The notes beneath the pieces are model-generated. The model did not search any database, was not told the DNA's origin, and was given only the letters and a program-made list of their open reading frames with translations. The position numbers and the translations under genes were made by a program. From Mycocentrospora acerina (lineage: Eukaryota > Ascomycota > Dothideomycetes > Pleosporales): a DNA stretch of 21,826 nucleotides. Location: NCBI GenBank assembly GCA_022701365.1, contig JAKUHH010000222.1, positions 1 through 21,826 of the forward strand. Direction: 5' to 3'. Shown here in pieces: positions 10,809 to 21,235 of the stretch. Within the stretch, counting starts at the first letter, position 1, and each line of letters begins with the position of its first letter.

Positions 10809-10838
10809 CTACGAAGGAGCTCGTTTTTTTGTGTTGTA
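10809..10838. repeat. Left arm of a perfect 30-bp inverted repeat flanking the transposon nest
   Basis: Starts CTACGAAGGAGCTCG and ends GTGTTGTA; it is the exact reverse complement of 14569-14598. Either it is the outer part of the terminal repeat of the Fot1-like element, or the arm of a palindrome into whose central TA the element jumped. Confidence 0.85.
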
Positions 10839-12468
10839 GGCCCGTGCAGCACCCACCAAAATGGCTGCGCAGACCCTCTCCTCACTGAAATTACTATGTT
10901 ATCAAGGTAAATAACAACACAACACGTTAATATTTTCAGCTAGAAACTGATGAGGCTATTTAATTGTATGTAGATAACAATATATCTTAATTTTCTAGTG
11001 TTGCTATTACCTATAGAAATTGTTTTTCCTACCTAAACGCAGAATTTAACGCACCACCTTAGGAACTTAATTAACCTAATAATTAATAGCCTTAATAGGC
11101 AGTCTATCCTAGGCCTTTACCTATTGCTGTTTGCACTGCTTCTCTGTCTTTAATATAGTAAATTGTTTTGTTACATGCCTGCAGATAAAAGGATAGGCAT
11201 GCTTAAAGGCATTAACATCTAGCAAATGCCCTAGCTACGCAAGCTTCTTAACCTTCTTAATAGTAAGGTAATTATTAGCTATCTGTATCTAATAAGGAGG
11301 TGCCCTATCCTTAAGAAGGATACATTCTAAACCTTATTGTTTTAGTAATTTAATCTATAGTACAACCCTTTTTAGAGCACCTTTACAGTAACAATAGCTA
11401 TCTACACTACCTTGTAATTGTATCTTATAATAATAGTTATGCTTTTTAACATGCTAAAGCTTTTAAGTACTGCAGCAGAGATTAACATTACTCTAGTTTA
11501 GGATTATAAGGGCTGCGCATGCAGAAAGATAAGATAAGTTTAACAGTGCTTTTTTAACTTAATTCTCTTACTCTAAGGCTGCAGCACCTTCTGCAATTTC
11601 TTTCTAAGACTTATAATAATAGATATAACAAGGACCTTTATAGTTATACTAAAAAGCTCTAAAGAATTGTAGCGCTTAGCCTTTTGTTTTTAATCTTTCT
11701 AGACACTATTATTATATATCTTATCTTCCTTACACTATACTTAAATTATGCTACGCTACTTACTAATTTAAGCAGAAGTCTTGTTAGTAAACACAACAGT
11801 ACAGTAATTAAAGCCTAGGTTGTTGTACTCCTAGTATTTGTTAGGGTTGTAAGCAAAAGCCTATTAGTATTGCTTATATTCTTAAGCTCTAGTAAGCAGA
11901 GGTTTCTATCTAGGCTTTCTCTTTAAATAGCTAGCTTTATACATAACTTTTTTAAATATTGTAGTTCTAATTTTAGGTATAATTACTTTAAAATTGCTGT
12001 GTTTAATAGCCTGCTAGCTCTCCTTTTTGCAGTAACTGCAATCTAAGATAGTTATAGGCAGAGCTAGATGCTGTCTTAGGAACAGAAAAACGCTATTATT
12101 GCTATTACTAAGGTTATTCTTAAATAACACATTGTCCTAGATTTTACAGCCTGTCTCTTCTGCTCTTTTTTCTACGCGTTAAACAAGCTGTAAGAGGCCT
12201 TGTTATGTACAGTCTATGTGTTTTAAAAGAGCATTTGCAGATGCATAACTATTGCGTAACGCAATAATTGCAATAATTAGAAATGCATGCTGCAGTGCAC
12301 TTATCTCTGTGCAAGAAGTCTTTAAAGGTTTTACAACTTTATTTTCTTTATTTTTAAAAGGTTTTTGTCTACTTAGAAGAGGCATTTTAATGTTTTGTGG
12401 TGGAGAAATAACAGTATACTTGATAAGGTGTGATGGTTCTAGTGTTCGTGTGCGATGCTGCACGGGCC
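10839..12468 (-). mobile_element. Tc1/mariner-type DNA transposon, RIP-inactivated
   Basis: 1630 bp with 13-bp terminal inverted repeats (GGCCCGTGCAGCA) flanked by TA on both sides (10837-10838 and 12469-12470). A transposase runs on the minus strand from an ATG at 12385. After about 60 codons stops accumulate, but family blocks remain: VVFTNKTSA near 11780-11810, where VFTDET is expected and the acidic residues now read N and K, and near 11160-11290 a block with APPY, LGHLLDVNAFKHAYPF and RHVTKQFT, which corresponds to the D-x-AP-x-H ... WPG-x-SPDLN-x-IEH-x-W region of Tc1/mariner transposases. Inserted in the left flank of the Fot1-like element at 12471, so it arrived later. Cannot be active. 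Confidence 0.85.
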
Positions 12469-12470
12469 TA

Positions 12471-14568
12471 CCGTGTCTGTGCACTCAATGCGCGGATTCA
12501 CTCAATGCGCACCCATCAGAAACTAGCCTAAACTTCAACATGACGTAAATCCACCAAAAAAAACTTAATTAAGACTGCAATTAATGCAATTAAAGTGCTA
12601 GAGCTAGGAGAAAGTTTTTAATATTTAGAAATAGCTAAAAAGTATAGTGTTATGCGTTTAATGTTAACTTAAAGGCACTAAGCTATTACAGCGCTGTGTG
12701 CAGCTAGTGCATCTATGTGTTAAAAGCTTAGCCTACAACAAGAGTAAGAGCTTATTAAATATATAGAAAGGCTTAGTAAATAAGGCTTACTACCTACACA
12801 AAAGATAATTTAAAATTTTGCCTTATGTGTAGCTTAAGAGACTGTAAGTAAGAGCTAGGTTACACGCTTTATTAACTAGAATTTATACTATCTTATATTA
12901 CAATAGATAACTAGTATAGATAGCAATTACTACAAGGCTAATTCAAGGGGTAAAGATAAGCTCTATTTTAACCTGTTAAGCAAGAAAATTAATAAGTATA
13001 ATATTATAACTTACAATATATATAATGTAGATAAAAAAGGCTTTCTCCTTAGTATTACTAGCTAATTAAAACAAGTGTTTAGCAGGAAAATGTAGGAGAA
13101 AAAGGAGGTTACAGCAGCTATCTAGGATAGCTTATATAAGTAGATAACCCTTATAGCATGTGTATGTGCAGATAGATTAAGCCTACTGCTAAGCCTTATA
13201 TTTAAGGCTGCTAAAAAGGGCATACAATTAAGCTAGGTTAAGGTAATTAAGGCTAGAAAGTATAAGATTTTTATTAGCTTATTACTCTTAAGATAGACTA
13301 ATAATAATATAGGCCTTGCCTAGCTTAAGCAGGTGTTTAATTGCTATGCTAAGGCAAAGGCAAAGAGATCTTAAAGGCTACTTATCCTTAATAGCTATAG
13401 ATCTTACGTTTCTATAGATTTCTTAGATTACTGTAATAAGAATAGAATCTTTATTGCTATCCTTTCTCCTTACTTAACCTACACGCTCTAGCTATTTAAT
13501 GTAGCTGTGTTTAAGCTTCTCTTAATAGCATATTTAAAGGAGCTCTTAACTTACCTTTATAATAGCTAAGGGCTTCTCCTAGTTAAAAAAGGTAACTTCT
13601 TGCCTCTGTTCTAGAGAGCCTAGCAATACTCTTTTTAAAAAGAGATAATATTAAAGTCTTTTAAGATAACAGGCATCTTACAATTTAAACTAGCTAAGAT
13701 ACTTAAAAGATTTACTTAAGATAACTAGGAGTTACTAGAAGGCTTACTACTTATTAAGACTAATTAAAGGAAGTTAGAAAGGCTGCTATATAAGGCAGTA
13801 GTTAATAAAAATACAGAAGAGGCTAAAAAGCTTAGTTAAACACTCTACTCCTATTAAGTTTAAAATAAGCTGCTTAAGCTTAAAAACTAGAGTCTCTAAA
13901 AAGCGCTTATTATTAAGAAGAAGTAGCAGAAGCATAGTAAGCCTCTTAATTTGCAACAATGTTAAGAGTACTATAGTAGTGCTGTTTTCTAGTCTCTAAG
14001 AAAGGTTTAAGAAGCACATGTTTGTTAGTTAGTAAAGGAGTAAGAAGAAAAGGAGCTTTAACTCTAAAAAGCTAATATAAAAGAGCTTAAGAAAGCTTAT
14101 AAGCTATATCTAGAAAAGATAGTTTAAGAGAAGCATGTAGCAAGGGAGGCAGCAAAGGCAGTTAAAAAGAAGGAGAAGGCAAATTAGGCAGCTAAACAGG
14201 AGTGTAAGAAGCAAAAGAACAACACTAAAAAAGCTCTCTAATTATCTTAAAAAGGTAAGAGGAAGGCTTTAAGGCCTCCTTAACAATGTAGTAAGCGCAG
14301 GAAACAGGTAGTAGATGTGTTAGGTAGTAGTAAGTCTTATAAAGCTATTCCTGCACCTCTACTACTACAGTTATAAAGAGGCTGTGTAATTAGGCTACTA
14401 AGTAAATTTAAGTAGAGCAAAAGTTTTGCATATATTATCTATACAGTCTACTATAAAATCCTATAATAATAGCAATTGTGCGTAGCTTAATAACCTTATT
14501 TCTACTTGAGATGGTTTTGGCGATGTGTGCGCATTGAGTGAATCCGCGCATTGAGTGCACGGACACGG
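12471..14568 (+). mobile_element. Fot1/pogo-like DNA transposon of a second type, RIP-inactivated
   Basis: About 2.1 kb with 42-bp terminal inverted repeats (12471-12512 and 14527-14568, one mismatch) and flanking TA. The plus strand encodes a degraded pogo/Fot1 transposase: an N-terminal helix-turn-helix region from about 12570, then SNYYKANSRGKDKLYFNLL, IYNVDKKGFLL (first Asp kept, codon 13030-13032), RKMXEKKEVTAAI, ACVCADRLSLLLSLIFKAA, LLILNSYRSY (second Asp now Asn, 13390-13392) and LFNVAVF (third Asp now Asn, 13498-13500), followed by a Lys-rich tail. Former Gln and Trp codons read as TAA/TAG. It carries the 17-bp-period double repeat near each end. If the outer 30-bp arms belong to it, the element spans 10810-14597 minus the Tc1 insertion. 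Confidence 0.9.
12482..12510. repeat. Subterminal repeat CACTCAATGCGC twice, period 17 bp
   Basis: The two copies start at 12482 and 12499. The same pair is present in inverted orientation at the right end (about 14529-14557). This is the same spacing as in the other Fot1-like ends although the sequence differs. Confidence 0.8.
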
Positions 14569-14598
14569 TACAACACAAAAAAACGAGCTCCTTCGTAG
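14569..14598. repeat. Right arm of the perfect 30-bp inverted repeat
   Basis: Exact reverse complement of 10809-10838, including the run of seven A/T. With both transposons removed and one TA kept, the two arms would join as a perfect palindrome of 58 bp centred on TA. Confidence 0.85.
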
Positions 14599-14947
14599 AC
14601 CGTGGCGGCTAATGCGAGCAAATGCACCTCGACTAGACAATTGAAAAAGCAAGGGAAAAACATAACCACCTGAGTAACAGGTGTACTGAGCTCAATTAAT
14701 GCTTCAGCCAACGCGCCGACGTGGCGGAAGTGACTGAGGGGTCAGTGGAAATCTGGACTTTAACATTTTAAATGTGGAATAATAGACATACATTTTTCTT
14801 AGAAACATGTTTATCCAGGAAAAATTAGCCTAGGGGCTAGCCTCGCTTTCACATTATGAATGGAACCTGCGAATTATGCGTCGTCTATCAAAGTTCCTTA
14901 AAAAGCGGCAGATTATTTGCTCAAGCATCCTGTTACATATATTCCAT
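14599..14947. other. Intergenic, upstream of the beta-prism gene
   Basis: Normal dinucleotide make-up; the sequence contains a small hairpin (CACCTG..CAGGTG near 14670). No gene was recognised, and no convincing TATA box was found before the ATG at 14948. Confidence 0.4.
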
Positions 14948-15567
14948 ATGGATTCACCTCCATTTCCAACGAGGATCGGACTAGGGTGTCCCCTAAAGAT
15001 CGTTAGCTCTATCTACGTACTTGATCTCTTACTGTTCTAGAAATTTACGTCCCTACAATCTCTAGTCTGTCTTAACCGAACATGAAGAAGATTGTCCAAG
15101 TGGCGCCGTTGACGAAGTTGATGGCCAAAGTAACGATCTTCTCAAGGGTCAAGGCGGCAAGTATGTTTGATATTTGATTACCACATATAACAAGAGAGGT
15201 TCTCCGTGTGCTTCAGATGTTACGTCCAAACTAGCCTTCAACTACTGCTAACCAGTTGCCGTTCCAGATTTAGCTGGTTGAGGCCAGAGTATAGCGTTGA
15301 CCTTCGCAATGGCTTGACCAACGTCGTTTTTGCCCATGAATCCAGCGCGCGAGGAGGACAGTGGGTTGACATGGCTGAAGGCGCAGGGGGCAGTTTGTTT
15401 ACATGGAACTTAGCAGGAACACCAATGACAGAAGCAAGATCTCACAAGTAAGCATTTTCCGGGCTGGAAAGGAGCAATCAATAGATGAGGTCCGCTCTAA
15501 AGGTTATACTGGTATGAGTAATGACTTTAATGACGGTTGTGGTCACGACTTTGTATATGTCATCTAG
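14948..15567 (+). pseudogene. MABP-like beta-prism protein, three exons, 1-nt frameshift in exon 3
   Basis: Model: exons 14948-15016, 15066-15160 and 15268-15567. Intron 1 is 49 bp (donor GTACTT, weak) and intron 2 is 107 bp (donor GTATGT, branch GCTAAC, acceptor CAG). The reading shows three similar repeats of about 40 residues: TEHEEDCPSG..SNDLLKGQGGKFSWL; NGLTNVVF..VDMAEGAGG; ISQVSIFRAGKEQS..GYTGMSNDFNDGCGHDFVYVI. Each has the form 'turn - DLNxGxGG - aromatic/hydrophobic strand' known from MABP/jacalin-like beta-prism folds, so this would be one whole domain of about 150 aa. At the run of five G (15386-15390) the frame is lost; one more G would join repeat 2 to repeat 3. As written the protein ends early at 15451. 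No signal peptide seen. Function of the fungal relatives is not known to me; binding to membrane or glycan is only suggested by the fold. Confidence 0.6.
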
Positions 15568-15835
15568 AAGACTACTCAGACTTAGTCAATAAAGTGCTTC
15601 TGCCAGAGTTCGTTACTATTATTAAAAAACTTACAATCCTAATATCCTTAGTAAGGTGGTGCATTATTTTTAATAATACTTATAGAGGTTAGAATGCAAA
15701 TAGTTTAACGCTACTCAACTCTAACATTTTCCAAATGATCTTAGTCCACACTGCTGAGTAAAACTATTGATATTAGTACACAAAGTTTAATTATATGCTG
15801 CAGCTGTACTTTGATTATAACACAATTTCTCTACC
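15568..15835. other. Intergenic, nothing recognised
   Basis: AT-rich stretch after the beta-prism gene; no coding frame or repeat was seen. Confidence 0.4.
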
Positions 15836-16048
15836 ATGATAGATTTGAAATATTACAGGAACTGTCATTTGTCTTTATTTTACATTCTTCTCATATGTAG
15901 AGAGCGAATAACTGCAATCGTCAATCTTGACTTGCATCTCATGGAACAACGCGCAACACTGGCTAAGTTGCAAAAAGATATTATCGAACGGTTCGCACAT
16001 TACGACAGATTGAATCCAGGTGAAATTAAGCTTCTCAGCCTAATCTAA
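15836..16048 (+). CDS. Small unassigned ORF, possibly a gene fragment with a helical C-terminal part
   Basis: 70 codons from an ATG with ACC before it. The first 22 residues are AT-rich and may be intron or leader; a TAG at 15898-15900 could act as a 3' splice site. The remainder (LDLHLMEQRATLAKLQKDII, then RFAHYDRL) is helical and charged with normal codon use, and recalls the N-terminal heptad-like segment of fungal DUF6594 proteins, but the match is weak. It stops before the transmembrane region expected for that family. It could be an exon relic. Confidence 0.25.
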   Translation: MIDLKYYRNCHLSLFYILLICRERITAIVNLDLHLMEQRATLAKLQKDIIERFAHYDRLNPGEIKLLSLI

Positions 16049-16905
16049 TAATAAAAATAAGGCGAGGTGTTTAGCTAAGCATTGAATAAGATAAAGTTAT
16101 TGTTAGGAGCTTCTGCTTTTCGCAATGGAATTTTGACGCTAAACATCTCCATTTTTAACACTGCAACCGCGAATAGTTAAAAAGTTAGCTATTATAATAC
16201 TCTTAATCTGTTAAATTGAAATTCATAATTCTACTAAGTCTTAGATTTGCATCACGTATCAAAACTCGAGGTTAATTTTTATATAGGGATTTCTAGAAAA
16301 TCTGAGACATGGCTTAAGCTGGGCAGAAACCTAAATCGTCCATATATTTAAAAGAATTAGAGCAGATTATTCTGCTTATGTTGTAGCCCTAATTATCTGT
16401 GCATCGACTCACCTAACCCAAAAAGATGTTCTTAACACTCAGCCGCCGCTAGACTCGCACGAGGCCCACCTATATACTTTTCCATTTAGCAACAGTAAAC
16501 GTTTTATCCTACCGGGCCTACTTGGTGAGGCAAATGCCGGACGAGGTTTATGTCTGTTCCCCACTAAAACCCGATTTCAAGGGCCCTGGGATAAGGTCTG
16601 GAGTGACGAGAGCTAACCGCAAGGAGCGTAAAACTAAATTCGCCAAGCCAAATCCCCAATTTTTGCACATGTCAGATGCCGGGACGGGCCACGCTAGGGT
16701 ATATGCCCCGCTTACCCACTAACTCTTGTACACCTAACCTGGCTCCACATGAGATTCAGCTGAGGGATTTCACGCCATCGTGGTTTTGTTATTGCATTAT
16801 CAACCCGAGGATACTTAGGGTAGCCGCCCGCCTTTGTTCTTAATCATCCGGGCTGTTTTTTCTGCTACAAGACAAGCCTCTACATTACCAATATCGACAG
16901 TGATC
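16049..16905. other. Upstream region of the DUF2235 gene, no gene supported
   Basis: The first half is AT-rich; 16430-16780 is clearly more GC-rich. A 66-codon frame at 16522-16722 exists but has basic, low-information content and no recognisable motif. TATATA at 16471 is far (about 435 bp) from the ATG. The region may hold the promoter and 5' UTR of the following gene. Confidence 0.4.
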
Positions 16906-17896
16906 ATGGGAGAAGTGATCGAGGCAGCCGCAAAAAGGATCATCTTGTGTTGCGATGGCACCTGGCAATCCTCTGTAAGCGGGAAGCACAACCTGCCATC
17001 TAACATTACACGCATTGCCAGGACCATTGCAAAAGCCGGTCGAGATGCCGACGGCAAAGTCTGGCAGCAAGTAGTTTTCTATGACTCTGGTGTGGGATCC
17101 GGCAGCTTGTCAAAACTTGAGTCTAATCGCCAAGGAGCCACTGGCGATGGCCTGGTCGTCAACGTGCTCGAAGCTTACAACTTTGTGGTCAACAACTACT
17201 CGCCTGGCGATAAGATCTATTGCTTTGGTTTTTCACGCGGCGCTTTCACAGCTCGAGCCATTGCTGGCATGATCACCGACCTCGGTGTCATGAAACCGGA
17301 CAACATGCAAACTTTTGCATCTTTGTTTTCTGCTTACCAGAAGAACACAAGTAAATACAACTTCCGAAAGACCAAAGAGTACTTCGAGTGGAAAATGGGC
17401 AAGGCTCCTTTTGTCCCTGAAAGTCAGAAAGAGACGTGTAACATCAATATTCCCTGGTATGACATGGGCACGTGGGGCGAGATGGAGTATGAGAATTCAC
17501 GATCGATTGAGCTTGTCGGAGTTTTCGATACTGTGGGAAGTCTTGGGCTCGCAGATACCTATATTCACAGCCATGCATCGAGCCGGCAGGTCTTCGAATG
17601 GCTCAATGTCAAGTGGAATCCATGTAAATTGCCTGTCTCGAAAGCATTCGTCCTGATGTTTTGACTGACTGTGCTCAGATATTAAGCATGCCTTTCATGC
17701 TTTGGCGATAGACGACCGTCGACAGGCTTTCCTACCAACACTGTACTACATTCCAAACGAAGACGTCATCGCGGCCGAAAACAAGATTCTAGCGAAGGAT
17801 GAAATTGATTGGCCGGAGCTTACTGAGCACCGGAAACGAATCGATGAAGAATTTAAGCAGCAAAAGGCGGATCACAAGCCAGACCTAGTCCAGGTT

Positions 17897-17899
17897 TAG
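17897..17899 (+). other. Premature TAG in the DUF2235 frame
   Basis: The reading is LVQV-stop-FTG followed, after the intron, by VHINIGGG; the family has a Trp before F-x-G. TGG to TAG is a change of the kind seen throughout the RIP-degraded repeats. Confidence 0.65.
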
Positions 17900-17906
17900 T
17901 TCACAG

Positions 17907-17956
17907 GTGAGCGAGCAAGTTCGAGTTTGATGACAGGAGCTGACTTACTGTACAAG
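17907..17956 (+). other. Intron 2 of the DUF2235 gene, acceptor out of frame by one base
   Basis: Donor GTGAGC and branch CTGAC or TTACTG are good, but the only nearby acceptor (ACAAG, ending 17956) leaves the exons one base short of frame. If position 17955 were G the acceptor would be CAG one base earlier and the frame would be kept. A donor at 17899 (GTTCAC) with the same acceptor also keeps frame and skips the TAG, giving 592 aa without the WFxG motif. Confidence 0.5.
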
Positions 17957-18904
17957 CGTTCATATTAACATCGGTGGAGGCACAGACGATGCGAAGACAG
18001 ATTTTGAAGGTACGTTTCATTGCGCCCCTTAGTGGTGGACAATTACATTTCGCCTCCATCTCTTGGGTTAAGACTCCTATGTTAAGCCTATATAACTCTG
18101 ATACTTTGTGTAACAGGATTGGCAAACATCACTTTCGCATGGATGATTGAGCAATGTCGACCGTACCTCGCCTTCGATGAGTTTACGAACGACACACTCG
18201 CCAGGTACCTGCAACGCATGATCGAAGATGACGCCGAACAATCTTTACGCAAAAAGGAAGCACCAAGTACGACCATAGTAGGCAAGACGGTCGCCACCAT
18301 CACCGAGGACCTGAGTGCGACGAAGAAGTGGCTTGGCTCGTTCTTTTCGTCCTCGTCAAATGAGAAAGCAACACCTAAAGAGAAGATGGTACGAACATAC
18401 TGCTTCAGCCCCAGCGTAGTCCCACCCTACAAGCCCGACCACTGGACCTTATTCCGCACCCAGGACAGCTACAGCCTAATGTACCAGGTCATCTCGAGCT
18501 CACAAGCGCGCACACCAGGCGCATGCGACGACAGGTCAACAGAATCTCACACACCCCTGCATCAACTCGGCCAGACCAATGAATGGATGCACCCGTCAGT
18601 TAAATGGCGAGTAGACATGTCCAAAGCTCACGACCAGAAGGAGTTACAGTACAAGTCTGAACCTCTGGCCGCATTGGAATACACGCAGAAAGATGGGGTG
18701 TATGGGTGGGTGCACAAGACGAATGACGACGTGTGGATTCCGGAGTGGCCGATCGCCGCGGCGCTCAAAGATGAAGACCCGAGCGAGACCAACAAGAATG
18801 CCGAAATGGCGCTAATTGAAGCGTGTCTCGACAAGGACAAGGTACGATTGTTCCTAAGAGACCACGCTGTAGCCTGGAACAAGGTAAACTCTTCAGAAAA
18901 ATAG

Positions 18905-19480
18905 AAAATATATAGACCATAGGAAACTATATCAATTTTAAATATATGGCTTTTGTGAACAAATAGCTATGCTCGAAAGTGGAACGATACTTATCAGCCT
19001 GCATGTGCGTGAGCACGTGAGCACTCAACTGCTAGATGGTCTTCAAGTCCTACACTGCTAGCAATATAACAAGTTACTACAAAATTTATCAATTACAATT
19101 ATAAAATTGACATAATTTAGAAATTTTTAAAATCTATTTAACCGATGTAAGGCTACACATTGTACACACTTTGCTACACTATCACTTAAGTATTAAAATT
19201 AAAAAAACATAAACAAACACTTTTTTATCACTGTTTGTAGGCATGAACAATCTAGAATATATAAATTTGCAAATTCAAATGTTAGTACAAACTGTCAAGA
19301 AGTGGTTTAGCCTGAGGATATGTACTGTTCTATTCCAGGATCTATCAGATGATAGATCAAAGTAGAGATCACGAAAACACCAACTTTGCCTTTTTCAGCG
19401 CGTCTGTCCTGACGCCTGCGGCATCAATATTTTATCAGATACCATCTCAACACACATCAGACAGTCTCCCCTCTAATTTC
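18905..19480. other. AT-rich intergenic, nothing recognised
   Basis: Contains GTGAGCACGTGAGCAC near 19010 (an E-box-like CACGTG in a small repeat) but no gene or element end was identified. Confidence 0.4.
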
Positions 19481-19669
19481 TAGAGCCCTAGGGCCTAGAG
19501 TGGTGGTTTGCAGCTAGGTTGCAATCCTGCAATTTTGCAACGTTGGTTTTTCAACGTTTAACGCTCGGACCATAACTACACCAGAACGTTAAGAGGCTAG
19601 AAACAGCCCTCCTGCTAACACTAGAAATAGACCCTAACCACCTGATTTTCAATTCCCTAGAAATAGTGC

Positions 19670-19716
19670 TAGGGCTAGTCCTAGTCCTAGCCCCAGTCCT
19701 AGCCTTAGACCTAGTA
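19670..19716. repeat. Imperfect CCTAGT/CCTAGC hexamer repeats
   Basis: Repeated CCTAG units code for the Ser-Pro run of ORF1; simple-sequence expansion within the coding frame. Confidence 0.6.
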
Positions 19717-21170
19717 CTAGAACAGCTAACCCTTATACTATACTCTACTCAGATAAGGAGGAGATAGTAGAAAGTGAAGACAAGCTAGCTAATATTAATG
19801 TAGAACAAGAGCCTAGAGCTTTAAAAAAACAAACAACAGAGCAACGTTCACTAAAAAAGACAGTTCAAAAAAGGCTATTAATCCAGATAAGCACTGCTGA
19901 GCAAAAAGAGAGGTAGGAATACCTAATTAAACAAGATATTAGAGCTTTTTAAGATGCACTACTTCTTAGTGCAGACAACAACACTAGAGTAGCAACAAAG
20001 GAGCTGCTAGCTTAAGCAGAAGCAGTAGTAGAAAGCAGGCTTATCTGCAACTACGCTGCTACTCAGGAGCTAGTAAGAGATGTAAAAGCTATTTAAATTT
20101 AATTGCAACAACAACACAAAAACACTACAAACTAACAACAAAAAAACACAGAAAACGCAGTAAATAATAATAATAACAACAAAAACAACACAAAATCATA
20201 GGCTTAAATAGCAGGAGAAAACTCTACTTTTACTTTTACTGCTACTAACAGCAATAATAGCAACAAAAATACTTAGAAAAATTAAAAAATAAAAAAACAA
20301 CACTTGCAAGCTGCTCTAGAGCAACAAAAGCAAAGAGAGCTAGTTGTGCTTACAAATCAAGATTTTCAACGCAACTTAAATGTACTGCAGCAGAGAGACG
20401 CTATAAATGCTGCTCTAGCTGCTATTATAAACAAAGCACCTGTAGTAGCTAGAATTAGCTATACTACTAATAACAATGTTGTAATTACAACAACAGACAC
20501 CTATAATGCTGATTTTTTGCTTTAAAATTAGGATAGCTAGATCTCTAGCCTCCTATTTCAATACTAAAAGATTTAGAAATCAGAGAGCTGGATTTAAGTA
20601 GTAGCTTACTACGTCTACGCACATAATAAGTTTATACTAAACCTAGCACTTCTAAAAACAGAAATAGAAATATTTAATAATATTACTATATAAGGCAACC
20701 CTAGGTAGCTAATACCTATAGAAAAATTACAAAAACTAAGCAGAGTTGCTCCTAATAAAAGATATAGCTCTATTGTTTTTGCAGTTAAAAATTAAAAAGA
20801 GTGTAACGCGCTTCTTGCTAGAAAATTACTAGCTATTGCAGGAGAAAGAGCTAAAATTGTAGCTTATAAGACACTTAGTATAGCTAAGCTCTGCTTAAAT
20901 TGCTATAAGCAAGGGCACACAAAAGATAGCTGCAAAGAAATAGGCTGCAAATACTGCAACTTAGAGCACTACACAAAAGACTATGCTAGCTGCAAAGATT
21001 GCAACACAACAGGCAGCCTATGCTAACACTAATCTCCTATCTGCAGAAACTGTAAAGGAGAACATATAGCAACAAGCTATAGGTGTAGTTATAGGTTATC
21101 TAAAAACACACTAAACACAGAAGCAAGAGAGATAAACACTACTACTACTAGCCCTAGTGTTAACACTGCT

Positions 21171-21235
21171 GCTAATTCTAATGCTAATGCTAATGCTGCT
21201 GCTAGAAATAGCAATAGCAATAGCAATAGCAATAA
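21171..21235. repeat. Simple repeats GCTAAT and AGCAAT in ORF1 tail
   Basis: About four GCTAAT-like units are followed by GCTGCTGCT and then four AGCAAT units, encoding Ala-Asn and Asn-Ser runs after the zinc knuckles. Confidence 0.7.

Larger units (their letters stand above)
16906..18904 (+). pseudogene. DUF2235 / Tle1-like alpha/beta hydrolase gene with a premature stop
   Basis: Model: exons 16906-17623, 17679-17906, about 17956-18009 and 18117-18904; near 595 codons, usual for fungal DUF2235 proteins. The start is the ATG of MGEV with A at -3 and G at +4. Intron 1 (55 bp, GTAAAT, branch CTGAC) and intron 3 (107 bp, GTACGT, CAG) are canonical. Motifs: IILCCDGTW near residue 13-20; nucleophile elbow CFGFSRGAFTARA with Ser110; VGVFDTVGSLG with the likely catalytic Asp208; IKHAFHALAIDDRRQAF; VHINIGGGTDD with the likely catalytic His; LANITFAWMIEQC; TNEWMHPSV near the C-terminus. 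Family members are alpha/beta hydrolases, with Tle1 phospholipases in bacteria; the fungal role is unclear. Exon 2 ends with a TAG (17897-17899) where the family has Trp in VWFxG, and the following acceptor does not keep frame. A weak donor at 17899 would bypass both. No neighbour suggests a pathway. Confidence 0.8.

Noticed and set aside
10667..10888. 73-codon open frame
   Set aside because: It runs through the inverted repeat and into the Tc1 element end, with no family motif; a chance frame at an insertion junction.
12252..12548. 98-codon plus-strand frame over the junction of the two transposons
   Set aside because: It is antisense to the Tc1 transposase start and crosses both element ends.
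14461..14711. Minus-strand frames over the right end of the Fot1-like element
   Set aside because: They span the terminal inverted repeat and the 30-bp arm; no protein features.
16522..16722. 66-codon frame upstream of the DUF2235 gene
   Set aside because: No recognisable motif and no supporting splice or codon evidence; more likely promoter or leader DNA.
16834..16905. Upstream extension of the DUF2235 protein by 24 residues
   Set aside because: It would start at TTG; the ATG at 16906 has good context and precedes the conserved domain.
19500..19560. tRNA-like GGTTGCAATCC (B-box-like) suggesting a SINE or tRNA
   Set aside because: No matching A box at proper spacing and no cloverleaf could be drawn; it lies in the probable LINE leader.
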